Positions 14,861 through 28,843 of a DNA stretch of 64,000 bases are shown here, piece by piece. Below the pieces are notes generated by a model that was not told where the DNA came from, searched no databases, and saw only the letters and a list, made by a program, of their open reading frames with translations. Source of the DNA: Gymnogyps californianus (taxonomy: Eukaryota > Chordata > Aves > Accipitriformes > Cathartidae); NCBI RefSeq assembly GCF_018139145.2, contig NC_059471.1, positions 81,366,520 through 81,430,519 of the forward strand, in the 5' to 3' direction. The translations under genes were made by a program, and so were the position numbers. Within the stretch, counting starts at the first letter, position 1, and each line of letters starts with the position of its first letter.

Positions 14861-17800
14861 GTGAGGAGTCCTCTCCCTGAGGAGGAAGGAGCAGCAGAAA
14901 CAATGTGTGATGAACTGACCCAAACCCCCATTCCCCGTCCCCCTGTGCCACTAGGGGGGAGGAGGTAGAGAAAATTAGGAGTGAATTTGAGCCTGGGAAG
15001 AAGGGAGGGGTGGGGGGAAGGTGTTTTAAAATTTGGGTTTTATTTCTCATTATCCTACTCTGATTTGATTGGTAATAAATAAAACTAATTTCCCCAAGTT
15101 GAGTCTGTTTTGCCCGTTACAGTAATTGCTGAGTGATCTCCCTGTCCTTATCTTGACCCATCAGCCTTTCGCTATATTTTCTCTCCCCTGTCTAGTTGAG
15201 GAGGGGGAGTGACAGAGCGGCTTTGGTCTGCAGCTGGCATCTAGCCAGGGTCAACCCACCACAAATATAAAACTACACTTAAAAATGAATGTGTCAAAAA
15301 TTCCAGTATACTGAGGTCACTTTTTGTTAGTAAAACACTACAGAATTCTCCCCACACAGAATAAATCCCTAGGTATTAGAATAAAGTTAGCAGGCAATGT
15401 TTTAGCGTGCCACGTGTTGCCTCCTGCTCCTTTTCTATTCCAGCTGCTCCTACAACTTTCAGGGAAGGTGAGAAGAGAGTCTACCAGGAGTGAAAAGGTA
15501 GTGGAAGAGGATGTCCTACGAAGCTTCACTTTCCACTCTAGTAAAGGTGGAGCTCATCGCATGAATTAAAGCTGTTTCAGTTAATTTTTAAATTGTAGTG
15601 AACTCAGTGACATTGAAGGAGGAAACAGAGCTGTAGGCCATTCTGGAAATTTTAAGCATCTTACTAACAAATAACACTGGGCAAAAGAGCTGGACTTATG
15701 CCACATTCCAAAATTCCTTGATGTGTTATCTCTCTGGCAAAATCGCAGTTTGTTGCGTTTCGGTGAATCATGGCCAAAATACACCCAAGCAGGTTCAAAC
15801 AGCATTTTTCCTAATAATGTTTTCTAACAATGTGTTGTGTTAAGGCTACTACCGAATGCCTACTACAGTAAGGCTATTTCAGCCCTGGTCCTCCAAACTC
15901 ATATATAGGAATGTTCATAAATGGACACAAGACCACAGGCTAAATTAAAGATCAAACACTTGAAGATTAAGTATTTTTGTAGAAAACACTTGCCAACTTT
16001 TTCAGTTAGAAAATCAAATTTATTAAACTGCCATTATATGAATATGAGATGAAATTTTATACAAAATATGAACATGTAAGTATGAAATGTAATAAAAAGT
16101 GTTATGCATGTATGCATGCGTGTGTGCATACATATATGTATCCTATGTTTATAGTACAAGAGGAATTACAGTCAACACACACACTATTCCTTAATAAACC
16201 ATGGACTGCTTAAGCAGGCTACTATCATAGTACACAGCTGTAGTTTTCAAAGTGGCAGTATTTTTCTGTTAAGTGCACTATAAAAGGAAAATTTTATATT
16301 TATGTTCTTGTCATAAAATCTGCTATGGGCAATAAAAAAAACCACTTGCAATTTCTTCTGTTAGCTCTAAAAAAAAAAGAAAAAAGAAAATGCTATTCCT
16401 TTTGCCATTTTCTGTCCTACTCTAGGATATACACAAAATTGTCTTGGGAACAACTTTTCCTTCCAACAAGTCAATGTGATTGTTTCACATCACATTCAAT
16501 AAACATTTCAAATGTGATTAAACCAATGGACTGCTTCATAGCCCAGGTTGTCCCAAGTCCATTACAGCTTTTACCTTCTTCAGCACAGACATTGAAGTCT
16601 ATGAGTACCTGTGATGCTAGTAATTACTAGCAGCACAGCTAGTGAGATATTAATGTAAGTAGTGTAATTATAGTAGTGTAAAATGAGCTAATAATCAAAA
16701 CTCAGAATTTTTTCTTTAGAAATGTTTAATGAAAACTTCTATAATGCTAAAGAAAGCAAGCTGCACACACCCTGAAGCAAGCAAATACTTGTTTTCCCAC
16801 TGTTTTTTATCAAAGCAGTGCAAATTAATAAATATTCAAAGGATAGTGCCTGTTCAATAGCTCCTGATATGCAAAAACTGCAAAAATTACTGGGCATAAA
16901 AGAAAATTACTAGTTCATCCTATTCATACATTTTCATTGACAGAAGAATGATTAGCTGCCTTGTCTAGAATTAAGTTACATGTAGTGTTTCCATGATGTT
17001 GATATAGTTGTTTGCAACATTTAAAGGATATTAATACAGCAAAAGCACATCTGCTATGCTGTTTGTAGCGATATAAAACCTAGACAACATCCCTCTCTGG
17101 TTGAAACGTATGCTAGTAGGAGAATATATTTTAAAAAAGCCGAACCCTGTATGTTATTCAGTGAGACAAGAACATCTCACAGAATTAAGGTCTTTGGCAC
17201 CATATCACATATTCTTCCTCATAGGAGCTAAAACAATAACTGAGCCTCAAAAGCTAACAGGAAAGAAAAAAAAAGATCATGTCCTGTAAATCCCAAAGCA
17301 ATCAATACATAGCTGATTTAATATTATCTATAGTAATATATTAGATACAATATTACACATGTGTGCATAAACCTATACTAGTATATATTTGGAATGCTTT
17401 TTGACCTTTATTTTTTATATTCTTGCAACTCTCATAGCTTTACATTCTTTAGATACAAGATTTAATATTTCCTCAAAATGCTTCAGGCGAAGAAAAACAA
17501 AGGATTGTTTAATCTTTAGCACATGTGAATCAGCATAGGTCTACCAGCATCAGCAGTGACTCCTCCTAACAAATTTATGGCTGAAGGTATGTTCCAAAAC
17601 CCTCTTCAACTAAATTCACACTCTTCATTTGAGAAATTGGTGTTTATTCTGGGGTATATCATAACTATACAACAACAAATATTGAAGAATTGGGTTCACA
17701 TCTTGGTCTGGATACTGGCAGCATGGGAAACAACAACTGGAGCAACCCCAAAAACTTGCCAAAGGGGACAAATTGCTATATACCACACAAATTTTTTTCT

Positions 17801-20800
17801 CTCTCATTTCAAGCTAAGAGCTTCCTAGATGATGGATACTGCTCTGTAACAAAAGGAAGGTAAAATAATTTTACCCAGATAGTAAATACCAAAACCCACA
17901 GTTTTCATAGGGCTTTGGTTGCACTGTAGAGCTGGAAATCTCTCACATTTCCCCAGCTGGGAATTTCACTCATGTAATGCCTTAGGTGACATGGTACTCC
18001 ATGATCTTTAGCATAGATGATACAGCAACAGAAATAGCCAGAAATAGTTCAGCACATTCCTTCTAGTCATATGTTCACACACACGGATACGTAATTTAGT
18101 GCAGCTTGGAAACACTGGGGCCCTTAAGCTACTGCAAGTTTTCAGGGAAGATCTTAGGGTGGCTTAAAGAAATGATTGCATTCTCTTTCCACCAAGTTGT
18201 CCTTTCTTTCCCTGCAGCTAAGTAAAGGGAAATGGTAAATACTACTTAAATTCCTAATCGTTGCCTCCACCTAGATAATGACATTGTAAGGTCTCAAGGA
18301 AGAACCCCAAGGTCTGCTTTCTTATCAAAGAGAGCGTTTAAAATAGCAGCAAGAAATGTCCCAGGAACTACAACAGGTATGAAGGTGTGACCTCACCTGC
18401 CACACAGGACTCTGAATTTAAACTACCTGCAAGATGCACTTTTGATGAACTAAAGCTCCTTGTGTTTATAAAGCTATTCCTATCGCATTACAAGGCACAC
18501 AATGTTAGCCTCTCGCTGTGCTGCTCTCTGCTCCTCATATGTGATCGTTAAAAAAGCCTATAAAAGGTTTTTGATTTTTTTTTAAAAGAACAAACACACG
18601 TTCTCAGAGTTATATTCTGCACATTTGCAAAGACTACAAAGAGGTTCTGGCGATTGCAAAAAACCCCACTGTCCGACACTGAGGAGCTCCTTCTAATTTA
18701 TGCCTGGTGTACTCTCAGTACACTGAACTCCATAAGATCAATGGTGTATTTAAAAATAAAGATTGTAATCAGGTAATTAGAAGGGGAAATTAGCTGTGAA
18801 CCATGGGAGGGTGGAGGATAAGGAACAAATTATATCTGTCCTCTGAAGGCAATCTATTTTAGACCTCTGACAGAAACCTCTTGTCACTGGTGCAGGCCAC
18901 ACCCAGCTCGGGCTTCCTGGGCCCAGGAACAACAAAATGGGAACCGGCAGGGCTGCTCCTGCATTTGGGGAGCAGAACCCTCACTAGACCCCTAGGCCTG
19001 CTCCGAGAAGAGTGGGGACATTTCCCATCCTACTGGTGTCACCGGGGCCACCATGAGCATGCTTCTGCCACTCCACCTTGGGGTACTAGGTTCCTGTTCT
19101 CCATTAGCAGAATGATTTTAGGAGCATTCTTTGACCCTATAGACCAGAACACAAATCTGCAAATACCTCGTAGCAAATCACTAGCAGAACAAATAAGAGA
19201 AACAAGTTCCTCTCTCTTTCTGCACAGTGGTTCCTAAACACAGAGGGTGGCATTCATCTGAACTGGTCTCTGTAGGGTCCCTTGGTAGTCAACAGAAAGA
19301 AACAGGCATCTCTAAAGCCATCTCATTTAAACTATTTTAGATTATCTTTAGGATTAAGTGATCTGTGCTTTCTAGATATGCTTATTTCATTCCAGGTATG
19401 AAAGGAACTTAAGAATGTAAGAACTTAAGACTACATCAACTAACAAGTAACTATTTCCAGTATTCTTGAGCTTTAAAAAAATAAAATGGAGCATCTACGT
19501 CTGTTCTTTGTTATTCTTATGAGCTCAACAATCACTTTTTTAGTCAAATTTGCTTCCAATAATTCTCTTCCAATGTGCCTTATTTCTATCACTCTCTGTA
19601 TTTAAAGATCCAAGAGGATACACAGAAAACTGAATTGAGTTGCAGGAGAATAATCCCAAAGCAACTTGTTTCCAGCTGACACTACTGAGCAGGGATTTTT
19701 CTGGATTTGGATGGTTCTGGTCCCTGCTGCACGTGAAGGGCACGCAGACAGTTCCTGAGAACCAGACGCAATGGGGTCTGCGCTAAGTCTTAAGACCAGC
19801 CTGCTTGGCGTGACAAACCTAACTTCAACTTCTGTATTTTATTCATAGTTTTTTGACAAAATAGTAGTTTGCCTTCCTATACTGCAGATCATGAACCAGG
19901 TGCAAGACCCTTGTCCTTCCAGCTGTTCATCCCTGTCCATCCTGCCATTCCAGTGCAGCTCTCTAACAGGTTTCAAAGGGTTAAGTTTGTCCCACTCACA
20001 ATACCAAGGAGTGTAGTAACTACTTTACTAGTCCTCTCCTCAGGTTGCTTGGCATTACCAAATGGCACTATTAATCCAAATAACCCAGAATGGTTAGTAC
20101 ACGAGTAAAATAGTGCATGAGTAAAAATTCTGACCCCGACACAACAGGACACAAAAAGAAAACAGCAAAATCAACTGAGAAGAGAAAGAAGTGCAGAGTT
20201 GTATGTAGTGGTTAACAAGAGCCAGTTGTTCTGCCCCTAAGATACTCAAGGGTTTGGCATCCCAACCCAGCCTGTTCAGGGAGGCACCACCCCTCACTCA
20301 CAATGAGATGCAAAGTCTTAGTCTTTATTCCTTGCTAATAAAGCTAAATCCTAAGAAGGTGGCAAGTTTCCACTTAACCTCTCTTGAGGACTTTCTAAGT
20401 CATGTCAGCTGGTGCTTTTTGCAAACAGCCAGTAATGCTTTATTGCTTACCAGAGGCACACCCACATGTATTTTATTTCTTGAGAAAGTGTTACTTAACA
20501 GAAACATACCACAATAAACCCTGGTAATCTCAAATATTTCTTCTATACATTTACATCCTTTAAGAATGTTATCCTTTAAAGACTTTTTAAAGACCTGAGA
20601 CAAAACCAATTATTAACCACAGCCACATAATCTTGCCTCACAGGTTTTTAGTAACCACACTGTGGCAAAACTTCATTGCTTCAAGCTAAGAAATTAAAAG
20701 CAGCAAAGGGCTGCATTGTATCAGCAATGTAATTTGCAGCTTAGAAACTTAAGTGGTAAATAGTACTAGTCTTTTTAAACCCTACTGATGACCAGAGAGA

Positions 20801-22418
20801 TGCTCTGGGAGCTGAAGTAAATTAGGACACCAGGTAACACCAGTTTCTAATCTAGCTAGTGAAGTGATAAGAAAAAATGATCCAATTTACCTGTGCTTCA
20901 CTTGACATCAACCAGAAAACTGTACAACAGCCAGAAGATCCAGTATTAAATTTAAGCTCACTCTGCTGAGTAAAAGCGTTGTCTTTTTGAGCTGTCACTA
21001 TACAGTGTCTTCGTTACTTAGAGTCCCAGTTCCCTCCAGCCCTGAGATGTGGGTGGTGTTTGGTTTGTACAGCTCTTCTCCTGTGCTCAAGGAGATCCTG
21101 ATCCTGGGAAAGGCCTTGCTGAGTAGCCTCATGAAATGAATGGAAAATGCTTTTTCACTACCCAGCTATAGCTGTGTTCTGCCATACAGATACACACACA
21201 CGTATGCACGCACACACGTGCAGATGAAAAGCATCCTTTGGCTATAGGTGGTTGGACGACTCACTAGTTTGATTGGACTACTTACTAGTTTACTTGACAT
21301 CCTCAAATTAATTGTCCTGCAGATAGTCTTCAGAGCATCCCAAAAGGGAGCAGGAAAAAACAACTAAAATGAGCAATTGCTTCTGAGTAACTGTATCAAT
21401 ACCCTAGACAGGCCTCTCAAGTAAAAAGTTCTCAATGTCACTCACAAAATAGCTTGGTAGCTTTTAAGATAGCAGGGAAAGAGAAAACAATAGCTTAATT
21501 ACATCCCTTTGAGATGTTCCTCATCAACAACATATAAAGTCTCACAGTTTATCTCAAAAAACTAGAATAAATTGTACATTTCCTGTCAGCTAGCAAGCAG
21601 GTCACTGTTACTGTAATAAAGAGAGAGTAGCACTTGTGAAAGAATTACCGGCATGCATCTGCACAACCTCCAGCCTCAAGTTTTTTTTTTTCCAGGAGCT
21701 TGTTAAATATCTACTTTAAAACTTGACTGAATGTCAGCTTATCTTGTTCTCAGACAATTGCTCAGCTTGAAATATTGTACTGGGAAAATCACATTAGAAA
21801 TTCTCTACCTGTGGACTATACATGCTTCTGATCCTCCTAAATGTATCGTGCATTTTGTGGGCTTTTGTGGATACAGAACTTGCATATAAAATAACTGTAG
21901 TGACCAGACCATCACTCTGAGCCTACTGGTGCCAAAAAGTACATCCTTTGAAAAAACATCGTCTCTCGGCCATCATACTTAAACACGTCATCACTTTAGG
22001 TTATGTAACTTCATCAGTTACAAATAAATAAATGGGATTTGAAAGACTTTGCACAAGGAGTGGAGCAGGCTTTAGGGAATGACCATATTTTTTTCATTCT
22101 TCTCATGTAAACATGTATCTCAGCCTTCATCTGTTATTTTTAAAACAATTATAATGTTCCAGATGTTGCTAACAGTATGCAGATGCTAATGCCCCCTTTA
22201 TCTCTCTTACTAGTTTTACGACAACTAACAAGACAACAATAAGCCCTTGTTTGAAAACACAAGACGAAAAATACTCTTTGCTAAAAAAGTTCCCTTTTTT
22301 CCTGAGTTTTCAGTACTGAGAAGATAATTCATCACAGCAACAGAGCAAACCTCAGCTCCTCCCTTACGACTGCTAAACGCATTATAAAATACTTCCTAAA
22401 TTACTAGCAATGGCAAGC

Positions 22419-23099
22419 CTACACATACGCATCGGCTCCAGCTCCCAAGAAGCCACCCAGCCGCATACCCACCGCTGGATCCCGCCCTACATCTTCTGGC
22501 TGAAACATTGCTGCGGAGACAGGGACCGCGCTGACCCTCTCGGAAAGCACTGGCAGCCCAGCTGGGACAGGCGGTAGCAGCCACCACTGTCCCAGTAATC
22601 CTGTGGCAGCACTGACTGTGTCCGCAACTGTGAGACAGTCGCGGCCGAAACACAACAGGAAAATCTCCCCTACAATTGCAGGAAAACCTGCTCCACCTAA
22701 CCGCCTCCGCCAGGATCTGCGCTCCCAAAGCCAGCCCTTCACGCTGCGCCCACAGCAAAATGCCTCCTCTCCCTCCCAAGGGCCAGCCTCAGTGGGGTGA
22801 GAAGGCAGGAAGAAATGGATCCTCTCGCAGAGCATCCCACCAACCCGCCCGATGGCTGCGGTGGGATGGCGCCGCCTCGCAGCCCAGGCCAGGGCAAGCT
22901 CAGCCCTGAGGGCAATTAACCCAGCGCTGAGTGAGGGCTGGCAGCGCCCAGGCCTGTACCAGGAGGCTGACCCGGACTGGCCAAACCTGTCACGTGCAAA
23001 ATGAACGTTTCCGAAATTGCTGTTCTCCAGAACAGCAGACCTCTGCACAACAGACTTGCAGTAAATAACCATTTCACTTTTTTTTACTCTTTTCTCCAA
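22419..23099 (-). other. GC-rich block with an uninterrupted 226-codon frame, probably non-coding
   Basis: The block at about 22420-22990 is richer in G+C and CpG than its surroundings. The minus frame from ATG 23099 to the stop at 22419 is open for 226 codons, the longest frame in the window apart from MID1 that is not explained by LTR repeats. The translation has no domain or low-complexity pattern I recognise, and overlapping frames are also open, which suggests composition. Its position inside the MID1 5' intron on the sense strand leaves an alternative first exon possible. Confidence 0.3.
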
Positions 23100-26000
23100 A
23101 CACTACTCAAAAACTTAACAACACAGAGTCCAGCAGGAGTTTGCCAAAGTGGGGACAGTCTGAAAGAGCATAGTGCCTGAGGGAAAGACTTGTCTTCCTA
23201 CAAACACCATGGAGAGCCCACTTTCTGAAATTCAGCAGATTAAACACGACAGCAGTTGTTTAATTATTTTATATATATATATTTTTTTTTTTTAAGGTAA
23301 ACTTGTGCGTAAGCAGCAAACTGCAACAGAAAACTACAGCAAAGTGCCCAGGAGGAATCCTGACTGAAGTCACACCAGACATTCAGACATTTGGTCTCCA
23401 ACAAAGGTGTTAAAAATTCATGCAAAGTGGAAACAGCAGGAAAGAATTGCTTCCTCGTGTTCCCCGTTTTTCATGTTGCAATGCCCTCTTTCATGCAATG
23501 GTAACACAACAAAGTGAAACAAAACATACCTCAGACATTTGAGCATAAGGTTGCAAATCCACAGTCTTTGGTCTTTCTTCCATGGATGAGCCTGTACTTT
23601 GTTCTCATTGAAATAATAAACAACTGTTGTGATTATTTAATTTCCTATTCATTTAATTTCCTTGAAACAATAGACCGGAGCCCTCACAAATGCACACTCT
23701 TCATAAGGTTTTTAAAGGTTTCTACTGGCAATGTCTGTTAGCATGTGTGTGGAATGACAGCTTATAACAGGCGAAATGAGCATGCAGAAAGCAAGACAGA
23801 TGTGTGGAGGGATTATGATTATTGGAACTCTCTTCCATGATATTAAATGTCCATGGATAATCTACAGTCAAGTCAACTTATAAGCAGCCCAGCAGGGGCC
23901 ATAGCACAAGTCCTAGCCGGAAGGATTTTAGATTCCTCAGCTCATATCCTGTCCTTGATCTTTCATTAAACAGCATCATGCAGTTTCTTTGGACCTTCCC
24001 TCCAGCCATGCTGGCTCACACTCATCCAGGCGCATTTGGGATCAACCAGTCCAAAGACCAGTATTATTAGCAGATGCTGCCCTGCTGCTCTGTTTGTCCA
24101 CATTATAGTTGGCCTGAGTTCTTCATGCCCTTTGCTTGCAGACAACAGGCCACACTCTGAAACAGTTTCACTAAATAGTTTTTTATATTTAAATCTTCTC
24201 CTTAATCAATCACAAAAGTGATGGAAAACAATTCCAATAATCTTAATTCTACTGATACATCTGCCTTGATTTCTGCATGTGTGCTTCTTCAGTTTGAGGG
24301 TAACATTGCATACATTTTAACAGACAACACCAGAAGAAGCTTTCAAAACTTATCTGAGTATGTCTATATGATGGTATGTCTGCAAAGGCTTCAGTGCACT
24401 TTTCACTGCACATACACGAGTATGCACATGCACATGTGTGCAAGTAAATAATTATGGGTTCAAACCTATAGCCTCAAAAACTTCTGCTTGTGCCACTGGC
24501 TATGCTAGCTTGTTCCAGTTATCATTCAAGAACCTTAGCTTAAGAAAAAGAATGCATCTGACAAATACCCACATCCTCCACTGTACCAATCTCCCTTCTT
24601 CCACTTTCTGAACTCATGTGTCAAGAACAAAATAGATGACTTCTAGCCTTCCTCCTCTGCAATACCTACTGAAATTCATGAAAGCCCCACTAGACAAGTC
24701 TTTGGACAGGGAGCACGTAGCAGAAGGACTGAGATATACGACTGAATAAGATCAAATTATCACAGTTTAACAAGATACCATCTTCAGAGCTCAGAGCCAG
24801 CACAGCTGTGCATTTGCATACTTATGGAACCCACTAAGAGCTTTGGTGAATCTTACCAAGGAAACACAAGATGTGTCAGCCATCAATGGCCCATTTCTGC
24901 TGAAAGTTACCAGCTTCACCACAGAATCAGTAGATTATGTGCTGAACCACAGCTCATGAGTTTCTTTGCAAGGTACAAACTAAAAAATGATTGCTTAAGG
25001 TGTATATGGTTCCAGGAAATTACAGCACAGGAAAGAAGCGGATAGCTGGTGACAGTAATTTCTTAAACTATGTCCAAAAGATTCACTGGATTTCAACTGG
25101 CAATATCCCTAGCTCAATCAGGTTGTGAAGAAATTCAGTCTAAGACTCTGAGCTAATATATTACTAGAGAGGTAAGTTAATATATCTAAATTTAACATAG
25201 CTTAAGGCTCAGATACTTAACGAATATCCATCTATTGAACCACTGTAAAATTATTATTTCATCATGTGTGAGTTCTAAATTATGTATTTTCTGATGACAG
25301 AATCTCCAGAATTATCTGTCTGCTGTGCAGCCTTCTGTTTCTGCAGAATTCAGGGTCAGATCTGCATGGGAAGAGTTTGGCCAGTGCAATCCTGTTGTTT
25401 AAGGGAGTGCCAAATAGCATGCTTCGTATTCTGCATACCTCATAGCTGTGCTGTATAGTAACCCAGTATTATTCTGGTTACTATGCTCCTTGCAATCAAG
25501 AAACAGAGCACCTTAGGAGCTGGAGCAGGTCAACAATAGGATAGAAACAAGCAGGTGTCCAACTAGGTTACAAGAAATCCTATTTCCACAAAGCATGCAG
25601 AGTCCTAGAAAAAGATAATACCAGGACCGACTGGGAGAAGCAACTTAGATGGCGCACAAAGCTACTCCAGTATCACTACTGGAATTCACTGACCCACAAG
25701 CATCCAGTACAGCTTTTTGTTGGGTTCAGTTGTCTCGCTAATAAGTCAGGCATAAATATCTTGGTAAAAACAGTTGGACTTGAAAATTGGGCCAAGTGTT
25801 TTTTAAGAAAGCTAGAAAGTAACATTTTTAGTTGTTGGTTTGGAAATCCTAATACGCGGTTTCCAAAACCTTGTTTTTACTGCTTTGCCATCTGCCCACA
25901 AAAGAGAATTCTCTATGCCACTCATTCCATGTGCAGAACAGAAATACAATCTTTGTTTTAAAGCTCATCACTTGTGGAATTTTATTTTGTCTTATTTTGA

Positions 26001-28771
26001 TGGTCGGGACATACATTTTTAGATTGATAGGTGGTGCTGCCATGCACATACTCCAAAACAATCAGTCCACTGTCTACGGAAAGCAGATGCCATAGCGTAG
26101 TATAATGAGATCGTAGTGGAGCTGTAATACTAACAATTGGAACAAATATGCTAATATGTCTGCAGTTTGTAACTTTCTCACAGGCAAGCGCACTCACATA
26201 AATTACTTATTCTATAAAGCTATTCATAGGATTTTATGATGAAGAAAAATAACAACGGTGGATTGGTTAAAAACAGCATCTCTCCATTCTTTCTTCTCTT
26301 GCCATATTGTCAGTCAGCACAGAGGGGCTGATCCAAAAGACATTTGCAACTCACTCTTTTGCTGAACAGGGCCAGAGTTAGAGCAGCCTCATCGCTGTTC
26401 TGAACAGTATGTCAGAGATGTAGGGCTCTCCTGCTCTGGGCAAGTACCTTCAGTACATTACTGATTAGTCACATCCTCTGCCCACCCCAAGTAAAAGAAG
26501 TGGAGAAAGTATAGATGCTCCTGCCTTTTAGTCAGTGTCTGCACCTTGTGATTCTCTTTGCACATCAACGACATAGAAGGAAGAAAAAGGCAGCCTGGCT
26601 TTTTGGAAAAATTGGGAAATGTCATGTCAGCAAGAGCAACTCGTGATACAATATGAACAGCTTCTTAATATGAAACCGTTTCATATGAATGCTGAGTACC
26701 AATTCTCCTTCAAATGGTTGTTTAATATTAATTGCTCTTTGAGCTATAAAACCCCTCTGTTGTGTCACTGATGGAAGTCTTAAGACAACGATGGGTGACT
26801 GTATGCAGGTATGACATTTTCCCCTCTAATGCTTCATCTGCATTTTGCAACGGTATTTAAATATCATTTGAATTTGGCCCAATAAGCCATACTAATAAAT
26901 GACCCACCATTAATGCTTTCTGGAGAAAGGCAAACTGTAATTTCAACAGCAGCATGTGATCCTGAAACACTTTGTGCCTTGCTGGAGGAGCAATGTGTAG
27001 TACTTGATTCATATTAGATGAATAGATTATGAATTGTACCATCAAATATCAGATTTCCCTTATTCAGACAAAATAGTATCTTTCTAAACTTCAAAGTAAG
27101 CCACAAACAAAAAATCCCCTTGCTTATAATGTACAGCAGCTACTTGTAATCTTGGGGGGTAGGTGAGGCAGGGAGAGGGAAAAATAAAAGCTACTCTCAT
27201 CCCATTTCACTGCTACACAGGACTTGCTTTTCACAATTCCCTGTGATCAATGAAGCCATTTGCTCAGTGCTGCATTTTGGGTTTTGGATAGAGAAAGAGA
27301 AGATTAATTACTCTGTTCCCAATGTTAGACTAACGATACAGCACTGAATTCTAATCTTTCCCCTTGAAGGACATTGAGGGAATGATCAGGGCAGAAGTAT
27401 GAAAATATCAGTAGGACCAAATTATTAAAACAAGATTTGAAGAATATCAGTGTGCAAGTGTATGCTTAAAAACAGTGGAAAAAAAGACAAAAAATACCCC
27501 AGACAAATCCACAGGAACTTGTTCCTTTTTATATCTTCTCCTGCAGCATAGCCTAAAGGATTGTTCACCTGTTCAAACTCATCACACGGAAAAGGTTTTG
27601 TACTGAAAAGATAAGAAAATTGTTTTCTTTTGCTTTGTTGTAAACTGCTTTTTAGCAGTATGATGCCAAAACAAACTTGATCTGAAACTTACTAAACATG
27701 AAGCCTGAAGTTTCTAAAGACATCTTCTGAAGTCAAAGTCTCTGCTACAGTATTTGGAAAAGCAATTAATCCTAAATGGTGCAGAGGACAATGAGATCTC
27801 AAACCTAGGAGGCCTCAAAACTTCAGAAGGCTGGAGAGATCAGTCTCGATTTTGAGGCTGCTGGCTATATCTAAATGCCCCAGTGTTTTATATTTTTAAA
27901 AAAATTTTTTTTCAGCTTAACAGGCAGATTAATCTCTTTGGTGGAGATGCTTTACAAAGAGGATGTCTGATTATGCTTTACCTATGTGATCTGATTCAGA
28001 CAACTGGAATGTAAATATCACCTTAACAAACAGCCTGAATCTGTTCATGTTTTTATACAGTAGCCACAAGGAACTGTATTAGAGAACCCATTTAAATTTA
28101 TATTCTTAAGCATTGAAACATAACCCTTAGTCTCACAGGAAGATTATGTGGTATTCATGAGTAGTATTACGAATCTACACTTCCAGTAATTAAAAGTATA
28201 TTTTAGCCTCATACCCAGCTCTCAGTTTTGCTGAAGGCAACAGTGATGCTTCAGTGATAAAAATTGAAAGATGAGTTTCCCAAAGAGCTCTGCAAGCACA
28301 GGCTCTATGCTCAATAAGGAACAATTAGTATTTCCATGTCCAAGTGTCTTAGTAAGTACCAAGTTATCTTTATTCTTTGCTTTTAAGCCAACATTCTTGC
28401 TGAAAATGATGCAAGTTTTGAGTCACATAAAGAATACAGAATTAGGTCAAGGTTTCTTTAAAAAATTACATTTAACTCAAAATTCCTGAAAAATTGCAGA
28501 AAAGTGATCAAGACTGATAGGTATGAAACACCCTCATTAAACTTTATATTAAGACATAATATGTTATCTTTAGTGACTCAGACACCGTATGTTCACAGGC
28601 AAGTTCAACTACGTTTCTCTTTGCCATACATACTTCCTACAGGTTATGCTTTGTCTTACAGAAATTAATGTATTCCCAAGCAACTACACAGTAATTGGAA
28701 ATTACATAGCTTTCTCTATTACCAAACTATTACTTTAATTACAAACTTAGGACTGCATACTGGAATCTATT

Positions 28772-28843
28772 ATTTGCATATTAATAAAATGTTGTTTCAA
28801 ATGACTCGCACAATTATGTGATAGATTTCTTTCTCATTTGCAT
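28772..28843 (+). promoter_or_regulatory. Two octamer (ATTTGCAT) motifs 64 bp apart
   Basis: ATTTGCAT occurs at 28772-28779 (followed by ATTAAT, giving a POU/homeobox-like composite) and again at 28836-28843, both in the same orientation. Octamers are binding sites of POU factors such as OCT1 and OCT4. A function here is speculative; single octamers occur by chance in AT-rich DNA. Confidence 0.25.

Larger units (their letters stand above)
13492..15263 (+). mobile_element. About 1.15-kb avian ERV solo LTR, interrupted by a nested LTR
   Basis: Starts TGTATTGGGTTTGCG and ends CAACCCACCACA. A near-identical 5-bp target duplication flanks it: AATAC at 13487-13491 and AATAT at 15264-15268. Removing the nested element (13922-14541) and one copy of its duplication leaves 1147 bp, matching the intact copy at 31158-32306 (1149 bp). 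Orientation is plus: a TATA-like ATATTTAA lies near 13671 and AATAAA near 15076, and the 3' segment resembles the 3' (U5-like) end of the 0.6-kb family read in its sense direction. It is antisense to MID1. No internal retroviral genes are present. Confidence 0.92.

Noticed and set aside
14442..15050. 202-codon minus-strand frame in the first 1.15-kb LTR, and its 222-codon counterparts at 31157-31974
   Set aside because: They arise from the tandem array, which tends to remain open in several frames; there is no retroviral domain and they are antisense to the LTR.
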